A stretch of 62,521 nt of DNA, from positions 1 through 62,521 of the forward strand of contig CALAVE010000073.1 in assembly GCA_937892215.1 (NCBI GenBank), in the 5' to 3' direction. The position numbers were made by a program, and so were the translations under genes. The notes beneath the pieces are model-generated. The model was not told the DNA's origin, made no database searches, and saw only the letters and a program-made list of their open reading frames with translations. The stretch is from an uncultured Porphyromonadaceae bacterium (lineage in GTDB: Bacteria > Bacteroidota > Bacteroidia > Bacteroidales > Muribaculaceae). Of this stretch, positions 54,181 to 62,521 are shown one piece after another. The first letter of the stretch is position 1, and each line of letters starts with the position of its first letter.

Positions 54181-55628
54181 CAGAACTGGAAATAAATGAA
54201 TGTTTGAACTGAACTGGAGTACCACACAATGGCCATCATCAGAGCGGCGTATATGACGTAGCGTGCCACAGCGTGGCGTGCTATGGTGCCGTCGCCTGTG
54301 AATTGCAGCGCATGCTGCTTATCGCGCTGCGTCCACTCAATGGCAAGCAGCAGTACGGCGAATATTATGGCTATGCCGTTACGTGGATGCTGCAACTGGA
54401 AAAACGGTGCCGTGAACAATTGGCCCGTGAATGATACAGCTTCGCTCAGGTTTGGCGCTCTGAAGGGTATGCGGCCTATACACACCAGCGCGAATGTCAG
54501 CAGCATCATACCGGCCTCTTTCAGCGACGGAAGCAGGCGGCCTTGCGCCACGTCGGTGGGAAACTTGGTCTTGATGCCGAAAATGATGAACACTGTGATT
54601 ATCAGACCGTGATAAAGTCCGAATGCCAGAAATGTCCAGTCGGCCCCGTGCCACAGTCCGTTCACGAGAAACACTATGATGGTGTTCAGCACTATGCGTG
54701 GCTTGGGGCAGCGGCTTCCGCCCAGAGGAAAATAGATGTAGTCGCGCAGCCAGGTGGTGAGCGAGATGTGCCACCGGCGCCAGAATTCGGGAATGTTTCG
54801 TGCGAAATATGGATTGTTGAAGTTTCGCATCAGGTTGATGCCGAACAACTTAGCCGTGCCTATGGCGATGTCGCTATAGCCTGAGAAGTCGCAGTAAATC
54901 TGAATTGAATAGAGGAACAGACCTTCCACCACCAGGTTGATGCCTGAATAACTGCTGTACCCGTTCCACACCATGTCCACTGCCACGGCACAGTTGTCGG
55001 CTATCACTATCTTCTTGAAGAAGCCCCACAGCAGTTGCCGGCATCCGTCCACGGCCTGCGCGTAATTGAACGTGCGGCGGTTGCCGAACTGGGGCAGCAG
55101 GTTGCCTGCTCGTTCTATCGGTCCGGCCACAAGTTGCGGAAAGAATGCTATGTAGGTGGCATAGGTAATCAGATTGCGCGATGCGGAAATCTTACCTTTA
55201 TAGATGTCGATGGTGTAACTCAGCGCTTGGAAGGTGTAGAAACTGATGCCCACAGGAAGTATGATTTTCACCGTTGGAGCGTCGAGTGTGATGCCGAATT
55301 GCCCGAACAGGGCCACAAGATTGCTTACAAAAAAATTGAAGTACTTGAAAACGCCCAGAATGCCCAGGTTCACCACAATGTTTATGGTGTTTATGGCTTT
55401 CTGACGCTTCCGGTTGCCGCTATATCTCTCTATCAGCAGTCCGCAGCCGTAACTGAATACCGACGTGAACGCTATCAGCAGCAGGAATCGCCAGTCCCAC
55501 CAGCCGTAGAACAGATAACTTGCGGCCAGCAGAAACAAATTTTGCCACTTGTGCCGCTTGAACACGAACCAGTAGAGCAGAAACACTACCGGCAGAAATA
55601 TTACGTATTCCAGTGAATTAAACTGCAT
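54180..55628 (-). CDS. MBOAT family O-acyltransferase (AlgI-like)
   Basis: 482 residues, about ten to twelve transmembrane segments. MBOAT signatures include FPQLVAGPIERAGNLLPQF, YCDFSGYSDIAIG, FWRRWHISLTTWLRDYIYFPLGG and NGLWHGADWTF with the catalytic His. It moves acetyl groups across the membrane for polysaccharide O-acetylation together with the overlapping SGNH gene. 36 nt after the PorZ-like gene. Confidence 0.93.
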   Translation of the reverse strand: MQFNSLEYVIFLPVVFLLYWFVFKRHKWQNLFLLAASYLFYGWWDWRFLLLIAFTSVFSYGCGLLIERYSGNRKRQKAINTINIVVNLGILGVFKYFNFFVSNLVALFGQFGITLDAPTVKIILPVGISFYTFQALSYTIDIYKGKISASRNLITYATYIAFFPQLVAGPIERAGNLLPQFGNRRTFNYAQAVDGCRQLLWGFFKKIVIADNCAVAVDMVWNGYSSYSGINLVVEGLFLYSIQIYCDFSGYSDIAIGTAKLFGINLMRNFNNPYFARNIPEFWRRWHISLTTWLRDYIYFPLGGSRCPKPRIVLNTIIVFLVNGLWHGADWTFLAFGLYHGLIITVFIIFGIKTKFPTDVAQGRLLPSLKEAGMMLLTFALVCIGRIPFRAPNLSEAVSFTGQLFTAPFFQLQHPRNGIAIIFAVLLLAIEWTQRDKQHALQFTGDGTIARHAVARYVIYAALMMAIVWYSSSVQTFIYFQF

Positions 55629-55664
55629 CCGGCGCTGTGATTGGGATTATAGGTGGTGTGCGGA

Positions 55665-57995
55665 TTAGTTCACAACGAGGATTTTTGTCACTGCTGAGCC
55701 TGAGCCGCCGTCGGATGTGCCACGTGATACGAACACGAAGTAAACGCCGGTCTTGACGCGTCGGCCGCTGTAATTACAGCCGTCCCATGTGGCCATACCT
55801 CCGTTTGAACGGATGGTGGCTACCACGTTCCCGGCTGCGTCGGCAATCTTGATGTAGGAATTCTCCATCAGGCCGGTGATTGTTATGGGACCGGTGTAGT
55901 CTGGGCGAACAGGATTGGGGTAGGCCAGAATGTTGGAGTAATCGCTCTGTGGCGGCGTGGCATTGCTGAAATACTCCACAAAACCGGCTTCGGTAGTGAA
56001 ATACACTGAGTTTGAGGTGGGATCGCAGCATATTTGGTATATTCTGTCTGAGGGGATGGCGCTGTTCTGGGTGTTGAACTGCCGCAGTATCTGAGAGCCG
56101 TCCTCGCTAACCAGAAATGCTCCTGCCGAGTTAGTGCCTATCCACTTGCGATTGCTTCCGTCCACTGCTATGCAGTTCACCTGCTGGCCGTCCAGCAGAT
56201 AGTCGGCAAGGTTGGTCCCGTCGTTGCGTGGAACTTTGGTGCGGTTGATGGTGCCGGTCCCCGCCAGAATCGCGGCCGGATCAAACGAGATTACACCATT
56301 GTTGGTCACCATCCACACGCGGTTATTCTGATCCACCACCATGTCGTAAACAAAGCGCCAGTCATACTGCTTGTTATCCTGGTCGTAGGTATTACTCTTG
56401 TTAAAACTGCGGGTGCGTATCGATGATGATGAGGGATTGCCTCCATCGTCCCAGATGGTTACGTCTTTCTCGTCATCTCCGTTGGCGAAAACCTTGATAT
56501 TGGAACTGGTAACTACAAACTGGGAGCGTTTGTTTCCCGTAACTCCGCTGATTTTGGGCACAATCCAGTCGCTTTCTGTTACGTTGGTCATCCCTAACTT
56601 CGACTTGGGTAGAACCATCACATAACTGTTCAATTCATCGGTCTGAACCACCCATAGGTTGCCGCCCATGTCAAAGGCGATTGTCGGATGGCAATAGTAG
56701 TTGTCTATGAATATCATCGGACTGTTGCTCCAGTCGTACACCATGACTATTTCGCCGTCGGTAATCTTGTAGAGTCCGCCGAACCATGTGGGCAGATAGT
56801 AGGTATTGGGATCCGAGGGGTCAAAGACCGGCTCGTAGTTTCCGCCTTTGTCTATCACCGGCTGTGGGGTTACGTCTTCCCAGAATCCGTCACTGAGGGT
56901 GTTAACGGTGGTCGCTGGCCCTGATGCACCGAAGAGGGCATTCGTAGAACGGCCTGTGACGTAGAGTTGCCGTTGCTTCGTGTTGTACGCCATGTGGAAT
57001 GGGACCGACATCGTGAGGCTTTTGGGCTTGATGTAACTCGATGATGTCCCGTCCGCGTCAATCTGGTGAATACCCTGTGTCCCGAGTGCCCACCATGAGT
57101 CGTTACCGTTGTGCGACGAATATATCTCGTTGTTCGTATCGGGGACGGTCTTGGTTGTGGCGCCGTTACTGTCGAATATTACGATAAAATTGTCGTTGCT
57201 GAAGTTTGCCACGAATCCGTCCCCCGTGCGTTGAACCGAAGTTGCTGTTTTCCAGGCTATAGCGTCTTTGCTTAGGGTGCTCCCGTTCAGTTCGCACACA
57301 TAGAGCACGTAACTGTGGCTAAAGAAGCGGGTGTCGCTGATAGGACGTATTTTTCCTGATATGAGTTCTTGTGAATCCATTTCCGAGAGGTTGTCGTAGT
57401 GCCGGCTCTTGTCACCTATGTATAACTTGTCGTTGGCACTGATGAGCAGTTTGTTACCCACGATGGCCACCGACTTCACCGATACCGTGGCCGAGTTTGA
57501 CTCGGAACTGTAGAAAAAGCGAGACTCATCCACCTCCATCGTCTTGAAGTTAAACACCACGTAGCCGAAGTCGGTGGCGGCATAGATGTTACCTTCGCTG
57601 TCGAAGTTTATGTCGTTGATGGTCTTGGAATATGTGGTTACAAGGTTGTTGATTTGCGGCAGGTTGTGAACCAGGTAGTTATTGGTAATAACGTCGATGT
57701 TTGAGTTGCTGTAAACCACCACCAGCGCGTCGTTATCGTAGTTATAGTAAATGCCGGTGATATCGCTGTCGCTCAGGTAATTGCCCTTGTATAGCGCTTC
57801 GTTTTCCTCGGTGTCTTTGTCATATCGGAACAGGTTGCCGTCCACCAGATAGTAAACGCCGTCACCGGTATCGTAGATGTTTTGGATTCCGGTGCCGAAC
57901 GACGGGTGGAACAACCATGTGTCAAAGCCTTGAGCAGATGCGCTCACCACGGCCAGAACCACGGCCGCTAATATGATAAGTCTTCTCATAATCAT
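55665..57995 (-). CDS. PorZ-like beta-propeller protein with C-terminal sorting domain (copy 2)
   Basis: 776 residues; signal peptide RRLIILAAVVLAVVSASA. Tandem beta-propeller repeats (DSDITGIYYNYDNDALVVVY, GNIYAATDFGYVVF, NRVWMVTNNGVISF, WIGTNSAGAFLV) as in PorZ, the type IX secretion component that binds anionic LPS in Porphyromonas. The last 85 residues are a sorting-type sandwich (AYPNPVRPDYTGPITI...GVYFVFVSRG...KILVVN). Alternative: another two-component-regulator-propeller surface protein. Paralogue of 58141-60402. Confidence 0.68.
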   Translation of the reverse strand: MIMRRLIILAAVVLAVVSASAQGFDTWLFHPSFGTGIQNIYDTGDGVYYLVDGNLFRYDKDTEENEALYKGNYLSDSDITGIYYNYDNDALVVVYSNSNIDVITNNYLVHNLPQINNLVTTYSKTINDINFDSEGNIYAATDFGYVVFNFKTMEVDESRFFYSSESNSATVSVKSVAIVGNKLLISANDKLYIGDKSRHYDNLSEMDSQELISGKIRPISDTRFFSHSYVLYVCELNGSTLSKDAIAWKTATSVQRTGDGFVANFSNDNFIVIFDSNGATTKTVPDTNNEIYSSHNGNDSWWALGTQGIHQIDADGTSSSYIKPKSLTMSVPFHMAYNTKQRQLYVTGRSTNALFGASGPATTVNTLSDGFWEDVTPQPVIDKGGNYEPVFDPSDPNTYYLPTWFGGLYKITDGEIVMVYDWSNSPMIFIDNYYCHPTIAFDMGGNLWVVQTDELNSYVMVLPKSKLGMTNVTESDWIVPKISGVTGNKRSQFVVTSSNIKVFANGDDEKDVTIWDDGGNPSSSSIRTRSFNKSNTYDQDNKQYDWRFVYDMVVDQNNRVWMVTNNGVISFDPAAILAGTGTINRTKVPRNDGTNLADYLLDGQQVNCIAVDGSNRKWIGTNSAGAFLVSEDGSQILRQFNTQNSAIPSDRIYQICCDPTSNSVYFTTEAGFVEYFSNATPPQSDYSNILAYPNPVRPDYTGPITITGLMENSYIKIADAAGNVVATIRSNGGMATWDGCNYSGRRVKTGVYFVFVSRGTSDGGSGSAVTKILVVN

Positions 57996-58068
57996 GAAAA
58001 TGAATCTGTTATTTATAATTTAACGTGAATCACCCGCTTAAATTGTGTGTGGGCGCATGGAAATGATA

Positions 58069-58101
58069 AGCGGATATGCGCTGTTGCGAGGCATATCCGC
58101 T
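58069..58101 (-). terminator. Hairpin between the two PorZ-like genes
   Basis: Perfect 11-pair stem AGCGGATATGC/GCATATCCGCT downstream of the first PorZ-like gene; the T tract is weak (TTATCATTTCC). Confidence 0.55.
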
Positions 58102-58140
58102 CATGAACTAAAAAATTTGAAGATGTTTCTTTCGTCGCGA

Positions 58141-60402
58141 TTACTTCACCACCAGTATCTTGCCCACGATATCGCGGGTGTCGGGGTCACTGGCCGATGC
58201 GCAAATGTAGTAGGTGCCGGTAGCCACGCGAGCACCGTTGTTGTCGCACACGTCCCAGTGTGCCGTAGTGCCTTCGGCCTGTGTGGATGCAATCAGGTTG
58301 CCGGCTGCGTCGGTGATGTTCACGTAAGAGTCGCTCACAAGGGAGGCAATGGTTACATAGCCGGTGAAGTTGTGCGGTACCGGGCTTGGAGATGCGTAAG
58401 TGGCAGAGTAGTCGGTAATCTGGGCTGTTTCGCCATCCACGTACTCCAGGAATCCGCTGGATGTGGACACATATACCGAGTTGTTTACGGGATTGCAGTA
58501 AACTTTGTAGATGAGGTTGGACGACAGCATACTGTTAGTGTTGTCGAAATGCTTGATGATTTCAGAGCCGTCGGCACTCAGAAGGAACAATCCTTGTGAA
58601 CTGGTGCCCACCCACTTGCGGTTAAAGCGGTCCACACCTATGCTGTTCACCTGCTCACCTTCGAGCATCGGGGCTCCGTCGGCCGATTTGATGCGGGTCA
58701 CGCGGAAGTCAGAATTAAATGCCTGCGTGGGGTCGAACTTGAACATTCCGTCGTAGTAGCCCACCCACACTTCGTCACTCTTGTCGCACTTCATCTCATA
58801 TACCCACGTCCATTCAATTGCTTTGCCATCCTGGTCGATAAATGAGGTGAATGTGCGGGAGGTTATCTCTCCGTCTGGCTCACCGCTCCACACGAAGAAT
58901 GGCTTGCCGTAGTCTCCGTTGACAAACACTTTCATGTTGGTGTTGGGGGTGATAAGGAAGTTGGCGCGCTGGTTGCTTACCAGGTTCGGCACCACAGGTT
59001 GCAGCCAGTCGGCTGATGTTACGGTGCTTTGTCCCACCTTAGTGGCCGGCAGCACCGATACAAAATTGGAATTGTCGGTCTGAACTATCCACAAGTTGCC
59101 GTCCTTGTCAAAGGCTATCATGTTGTGGCAGTAGTAGTTGCTGACCTTGATGAGCGGAGAGTTCGTCCAGTCGTAGCGTGTAACCACTTTGTTGTTTGTT
59201 ACTTTGTACGTGCCATAGAGCCAGGTTCCCAGGAAGTATGTATTCGGGTCGGTGGGGTGGGCGGCGAAGCAGTCGGCGTTTGTCGCTATCGACGGCGTGG
59301 GCGATGAATTGGTCCACAAGCCGGTGCTAAGGTCCTGCGTGAATATCATGATTGGTGACTGGTTGCTGCCGGTGAGCACTGCCGAATGTCCTTTCGACGT
59401 GACGTAGAGCTTGTTCTGACTCTGGTTGTAGTACATGTGCCACGGTATGGCAATGGATAGGCTGTTGGGCTTGTAGTAGCTGGTTACGCCCACGTGCCTG
59501 AGCCCGCTTGTGGAGATTCCCCATAACGAACCGTCGCTCTCAATCGATGAGAACAACTCGGCATTGCCCGATGTCTGCGCCAATTTGTTGCCTTCAGCAT
59601 CGAAAGTGATATAGTATTTGTTGGCATAGAAACTCGCGATGAAGCCTGTTGCTGTCCGTTGCACGGTTGTTGCGCTTGCGGCAGCGATGCTTGTTGCGCT
59701 GATGGCATTTTCGCCGCTGATGGTGGCGAGCGAGAAACTGCTACCGGTATTCAGGAAGAACTTATCGCTGCTGATGGGTGTGATGGCTCCTGTGGCAAGA
59801 CCGGTGGAAGAGAATTGCGACAGTGTCTCGTGGTTGTTGCTGGCGGGAACCGACAGGAGTTCGTTGTCGGTGGCAAGCAGTATCAGGTCTCCTACTCTCG
59901 CTACCGAAGCCACGTTTGAACCTAAAATCCTGGAGTCGGTCACCAGAAAAGAATCATTGTCGAGCACCACATATCCGAAAGCGGTTGCAATATATGTCCC
60001 GTCGCTTGAGAATGCCACATGGTTGATGGTTTTCTGGGTAGTCATCACTGCATCCTTGATGTTGGGGACATTAATCACCTTGCCGTCTTGCTTGATGATG
60101 TCGATGTTTGCGTTGTCGTAAACCACAAGCATGAAATTCTTGTCAGCATTGTAATATATCTGAGTGATTTTCACGTCGGATATACCGCTGCCCTTGCCCA
60201 AAACCACACTCTCACGTGTGGATTTATCAAAGCGGAACAGGTTGTTGCTCACCACGTAGTAAACATAACTGCCGGCATCCACCACGTTCTGAGGTGCGGC
60301 ATTGAAAATGGGGTGGACTTTCCACATGCCATCGGAACTGGCCGATGCGCTGAGCGTAACAGCCATGATGGCAATCAGTGTAATGAATAGTTTCTTTATC
60401 AT
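58141..60402 (-). CDS. PorZ-like beta-propeller protein with C-terminal sorting domain (copy 1)
   Basis: 753 residues from the ATG at 60402, chosen because the signal peptide (MIKKLFITLIAIMAVTLSAS) starts there; 14 earlier codons are open. Same layout as the next gene: GMWKVHPIFNAAPQNVVDAG, ISDVKITQIYYNADKNFMLV, MTTQKTINHVAFSSDGTYIA, NRKWVGTSSQGLFLLS, and a C-terminal sandwich (YASPSPVPHNFTGYVTIASL...GTYYICAS...KILVVK). The two are clearly diverged duplicates. PorZ assignment rests on N-terminal motif style and length. Confidence 0.68.
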   Translation of the reverse strand: MIKKLFITLIAIMAVTLSASASSDGMWKVHPIFNAAPQNVVDAGSYVYYVVSNNLFRFDKSTRESVVLGKGSGISDVKITQIYYNADKNFMLVVYDNANIDIIKQDGKVINVPNIKDAVMTTQKTINHVAFSSDGTYIATAFGYVVLDNDSFLVTDSRILGSNVASVARVGDLILLATDNELLSVPASNNHETLSQFSSTGLATGAITPISSDKFFLNTGSSFSLATISGENAISATSIAAASATTVQRTATGFIASFYANKYYITFDAEGNKLAQTSGNAELFSSIESDGSLWGISTSGLRHVGVTSYYKPNSLSIAIPWHMYYNQSQNKLYVTSKGHSAVLTGSNQSPIMIFTQDLSTGLWTNSSPTPSIATNADCFAAHPTDPNTYFLGTWLYGTYKVTNNKVVTRYDWTNSPLIKVSNYYCHNMIAFDKDGNLWIVQTDNSNFVSVLPATKVGQSTVTSADWLQPVVPNLVSNQRANFLITPNTNMKVFVNGDYGKPFFVWSGEPDGEITSRTFTSFIDQDGKAIEWTWVYEMKCDKSDEVWVGYYDGMFKFDPTQAFNSDFRVTRIKSADGAPMLEGEQVNSIGVDRFNRKWVGTSSQGLFLLSADGSEIIKHFDNTNSMLSSNLIYKVYCNPVNNSVYVSTSSGFLEYVDGETAQITDYSATYASPSPVPHNFTGYVTIASLVSDSYVNITDAAGNLIASTQAEGTTAHWDVCDNNGARVATGTYYICASASDPDTRDIVGKILVVK

Positions 60403-60480
60403 CTTCAAGTAATTTTTTAGTGTCATGTATCTTATTAACGTCACTGTTGTAATCTAAATTGTACGCTACACTGTTAAAAA

Positions 60481-60921
60481 TCAGTAATGTAGTGCTGGCG
60501 TTACCTGCGTCCCTTGGGTGCAGGTGAGCCGGCAGGATGCCCATTGGCCGGTGATTTCGCTCTCAAATCTCACCGTGAATGTCTGCGCCGGCAGTGTGGT
60601 AATGACTGCGGTGGCCTTTGTGGAAATTTTCTCGCAAGGTGCCGTCTCTCCGCGTTTCTCCTGTATCAGCACTGCCTGCTTGGTCTTGGTAACCACCAGG
60701 TGGGCGGTGTCCTGAGGGCTCATCTGCAGCGGCTCGTGCGAGAAAATAATAATGCCATCGTCTATGCATCTCAGGCTCATCTGTGGCTCAGTAACTTCGG
60801 TTGGGGCTATTTCCAGAGCTATAATGTTCTGGAAATCGGGCGTATCAATGTCCCGTGAAAAGATAGCACCAAGCATCGCGATTGCCAAAACCAGAGCCAA
60901 TGTGTAGCCTAAAATTGTCAT
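60481..60921 (-). CDS. Hypothetical membrane-anchored protein
   Basis: 146 residues, not recognised. N-terminal hydrophobic segment (GYTLALVLAIAMLGAIFS, about 4-21) without a clear signal-peptidase site, then about 120 residues predicted mostly beta, with three cysteines (C52, C96, C129-C133 region). It has its own full-consensus promoter and good codon use, so it is likely real. It lies between lysS and the PorZ-like genes on the same strand. Confidence 0.65.
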   Translation of the reverse strand: MTILGYTLALVLAIAMLGAIFSRDIDTPDFQNIIALEIAPTEVTEPQMSLRCIDDGIIIFSHEPLQMSPQDTAHLVVTKTKQAVLIQEKRGETAPCEKISTKATAVITTLPAQTFTVRFESEITGQWASCRLTCTQGTQVTPALHY

Positions 60922-60937
60922 AAAGCGTTCAACCGAG

Positions 60938-60969
60938 CAAAGTTAGGTAATAAAATTAAGATTTACAAG
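60938..60969 (-). promoter_or_regulatory. Promoter of the 146-residue hypothetical gene
   Basis: Minus strand CTTG (60969-60966), 20-nt spacer, TAACTTTG (60945-60938), 16 bases before the ATG. Confidence 0.7.
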
Positions 60970-61020
60970 AGGGCTGCTGTGCCCACGTTAAATCTTCTTA
61001 TTATACTGGCGGCTACGCAA

Positions 61021-62521
61021 TTAACGCGCAGCAGCTTCAACCCACGCTTTCACTGTGTCGGCTGTGGGGGCGTTAAGCCCCAGGTGGTACTTCTTGTTGA
61101 TGTCAAGAAGGTCTTGGAAAAGTTTTCCCGGCCGTTCCAGTGAAGCAAGTGCGCTCACGGTGAGAATGCCGGCCTTCTGGATAGGAGCCACCCACTCGGC
61201 GGGAATGCCCAGTGCTGTGAACGCATCTTCCTTATCACGAGGAGCCACTTTCTCAGGACGCATCTGCGGGAACAGGAGCACATCCTGGATGTAAGAGTGA
61301 CCGGTCATGAGCATAACCAGTCGGTCGATGCCTATGCCTATACCGCTTGTGGGCGGCATACCATACTGTAGCGCGCGCAGGAAGTCCTGGTCTATAATCA
61401 TAGCCTCGTCGTCGCCCTTGTCGGCAAGTCGCATCTGCTCCTTAAAGCGCTCCTCCTGGTCTATTGGGTCGTTAAGTTCGCTATAGGCATTAGCCACCTC
61501 CTTACCGTTAATCATCAGTTCAAAGCGCTCCGTGAGTCCGGGCTTGCTGCGGTGCATCTTTGTAAGTGGTGACATTTCCACGGGGTAGTCTATTATGAAT
61601 GTGGGCTGAATGAAGTCGCCTTCGCAGCACTCGCCGAATATCTCGTCGATGAGTTTGCCCTTGCCCATGGTCTCGTCCACCTCAATGCCGAGCATTTTGG
61701 CTATCTCGCGGATTTGGCCCTCGTCTTTGCCGTTCAGGTCGTGCCCCGTCTTTTCCTTTATGGCGTCCAAGATGGGAAGGCGGCGATACGGTGCCTTGAA
61801 ACTTATGGTCTTTCCGTCGATAACGGTTTCGCTGCAGCCGTTCACCGCGATGCATATCTTCTCAAGCAGTTGCTCGGTGAAACTCATCATCCAGTTGTAG
61901 TCCTTGTACTGAACGTAAAGTTCCATGCAGGTGAACTCGGGGTTGTGGTTGCGGTCCATGCCCTCGTTGCGGAAGTTGCGGCCAATCTCGTACACGCCCT
62001 CGAAGCCGCCCACGATGAGGCGCTTGAGGTACAGCTCGGTGGCGATGCGCAGGTAGAGGTCCACGTTCAGGGCGTTGTGGTGGGTGATGAAGGGGCGTGC
62101 ACTGGCCCCGCCTGCAATCTGCTGCAGGATGGGGGTCTCCACCTCGGTGAAGCCCGCCTCGTCGAACACTTGGCGCATAGTCCTGAGGATGGTGGCCCGC
62201 TTGAGGAACGTGTCCTTTACGCCCTGGTTCACAATCAGGTCCACATAGCGCTGGCGGTAGCGCAGCTCGGGGTCTTCAAAGGCATCGAACACCTGTCCGT
62301 CCTTCTCCTTCACCACCGGCAGCGGCCTGAGGCTCTTGGCCAGCACGGTCAGTTCCTTGGCGTGGACCGAGATTTCGCCTGTCTGCGTGCGGAACACAAA
62401 GCCCTTCACCCCGATGAAGTCGCCCAGGTCGAGCAGCTTCTTGAACACCTGGTTATACAGGTCCTTGTTCTCGTCCGGGCAGATGTCGTCGCGGGTGACG
62501 TACACCTGAATCCTGCCCCGG
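61021..62521 (-). CDS. lysS: Lysyl-tRNA synthetase, class II (5' end outside window)
   Basis: About 500 C-terminal residues are present; the reading frame continues off the right edge (..GRIQVYVTRDD), so the Met at 62505 is internal. Anticodon-binding OB-fold end (DLGDFIGVKGFVFRTQTGEI), class II motif 1 region (ETPILQQIAGGASARPF), motif 2 EIGRNFRNEGMDRNHNPEF, motif 3 GIGIGIDRLVML. After the usual end (FPQMRPE) there is an extra tail of about 70 residues (GIPAEWVAPIQKAGILTVSA..) found in Bacteroidales LysRS, possibly a helix-hairpin-helix-like unit. Confidence 0.97.
   Translation of the reverse strand, partial: RGRIQVYVTRDDICPDENKDLYNQVFKKLLDLGDFIGVKGFVFRTQTGEISVHAKELTVLAKSLRPLPVVKEKDGQVFDAFEDPELRYRQRYVDLIVNQGVKDTFLKRATILRTMRQVFDEAGFTEVETPILQQIAGGASARPFITHHNALNVDLYLRIATELYLKRLIVGGFEGVYEIGRNFRNEGMDRNHNPEFTCMELYVQYKDYNWMMSFTEQLLEKICIAVNGCSETVIDGKTISFKAPYRRLPILDAIKEKTGHDLNGKDEGQIREIAKMLGIEVDETMGKGKLIDEIFGECCEGDFIQPTFIIDYPVEMSPLTKMHRSKPGLTERFELMINGKEVANAYSELNDPIDQEERFKEQMRLADKGDDEAMIIDQDFLRALQYGMPPTSGIGIGIDRLVMLMTGHSYIQDVLLFPQMRPEKVAPRDKEDAFTALGIPAEWVAPIQKAGILTVSALASLERPGKLFQDLLDINKKYHLGLNAPTADTVKAWVEAAAR

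Overview
The window is a 62.5 kb stretch of a chromosome of the order Bacteroidales, most likely a gut Muribaculaceae or Prevotellaceae relative. This rests on the sequence alone: Bacteroidota-type promoters (TTTG, 19-21 nt, TAnnTTTG) in front of many genes, a Bacteroidales-style dcw cluster, MraY with a long insertion, LysRS with a C-terminal extension, PorZ-like and sorting-tail proteins, and secreted proteins ending in paired dockerin-type calcium repeats. Base composition is moderately high GC, with two clearly AT-richer patches (about 20.9-22.8 kb and 44.2-46.2 kb) that look acquired.

Layout. 1-1.1 kb: a tRNA-Asn cut by the window edge, then a frameshifted REP-associated tyrosine transposase (RAYT) flanked by mirror-image arms of about 105 bp made of three hairpins each. 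1.1-2.9 kb: dnaX. 3.2-5.7 kb: a large secreted OB-fold protein. 5.8-10.4 kb: an operon of three tandem exported serine hydrolases. 10.7-13.6 kb: a divergent three-gene cassette of secreted proteins (dockerin-tailed, sorting-tailed, Cthe_2159-like beta-helix). 13.8 kb: tRNA-Val. 13.9-17.9 kb: mutS and a U32 (TrhP-like) protein. 18-20.9 kb: a second large OB-fold protein. 21.3-22.7 kb: an AT-rich DUF234-type ATPase behind a tandem palindromic repeat. 22.8-39.4 kb: serS and the complete division and cell wall cluster on the minus strand (rsmH, ftsL, ftsI, murE, mraY, murD, ftsW, murG, murC, ftsQ, ftsA, ftsZ), without mraZ. 39.7-42 kb: thyA, folA and xerD. 42-43.4 kb: a third OB-fold/dockerin protein. 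43.6-44.2 kb: an L,D-transpeptidase. 44.5-46.1 kb: an AT-rich island with a nuclease-like protein and a CAT-anticodon tRNA. 46.4-51 kb: an iron-sulfur redox pair plus a nucleoside kinase. 51.1-53 kb: a LytTR response regulator and its sensor kinase. 53.2-60.4 kb: an SGNH/MBOAT O-acetylation pair and two PorZ-like propeller proteins. 60.5-62.5 kb: a small membrane-anchored unknown and lysS running off the edge.

How the parts relate. The core is housekeeping: peptidoglycan precursor synthesis (MurE carries the meso-DAP motif DNPR), septal synthesis and division, aminoacylation, mismatch repair, replication, and dTMP and folate metabolism. Around it lie cell-surface functions, several sharing modules with one another.

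The most unusual signals are non-coding: the RAYT with its hairpin arms; a MITE-like palindromic element at 46.16-46.35 kb whose core hairpin recurs with compensatory base changes between ftsA and ftsZ; and a short repeat placed just after the stop codons of two unrelated genes. No CRISPR array, prophage or rRNA operon was seen.
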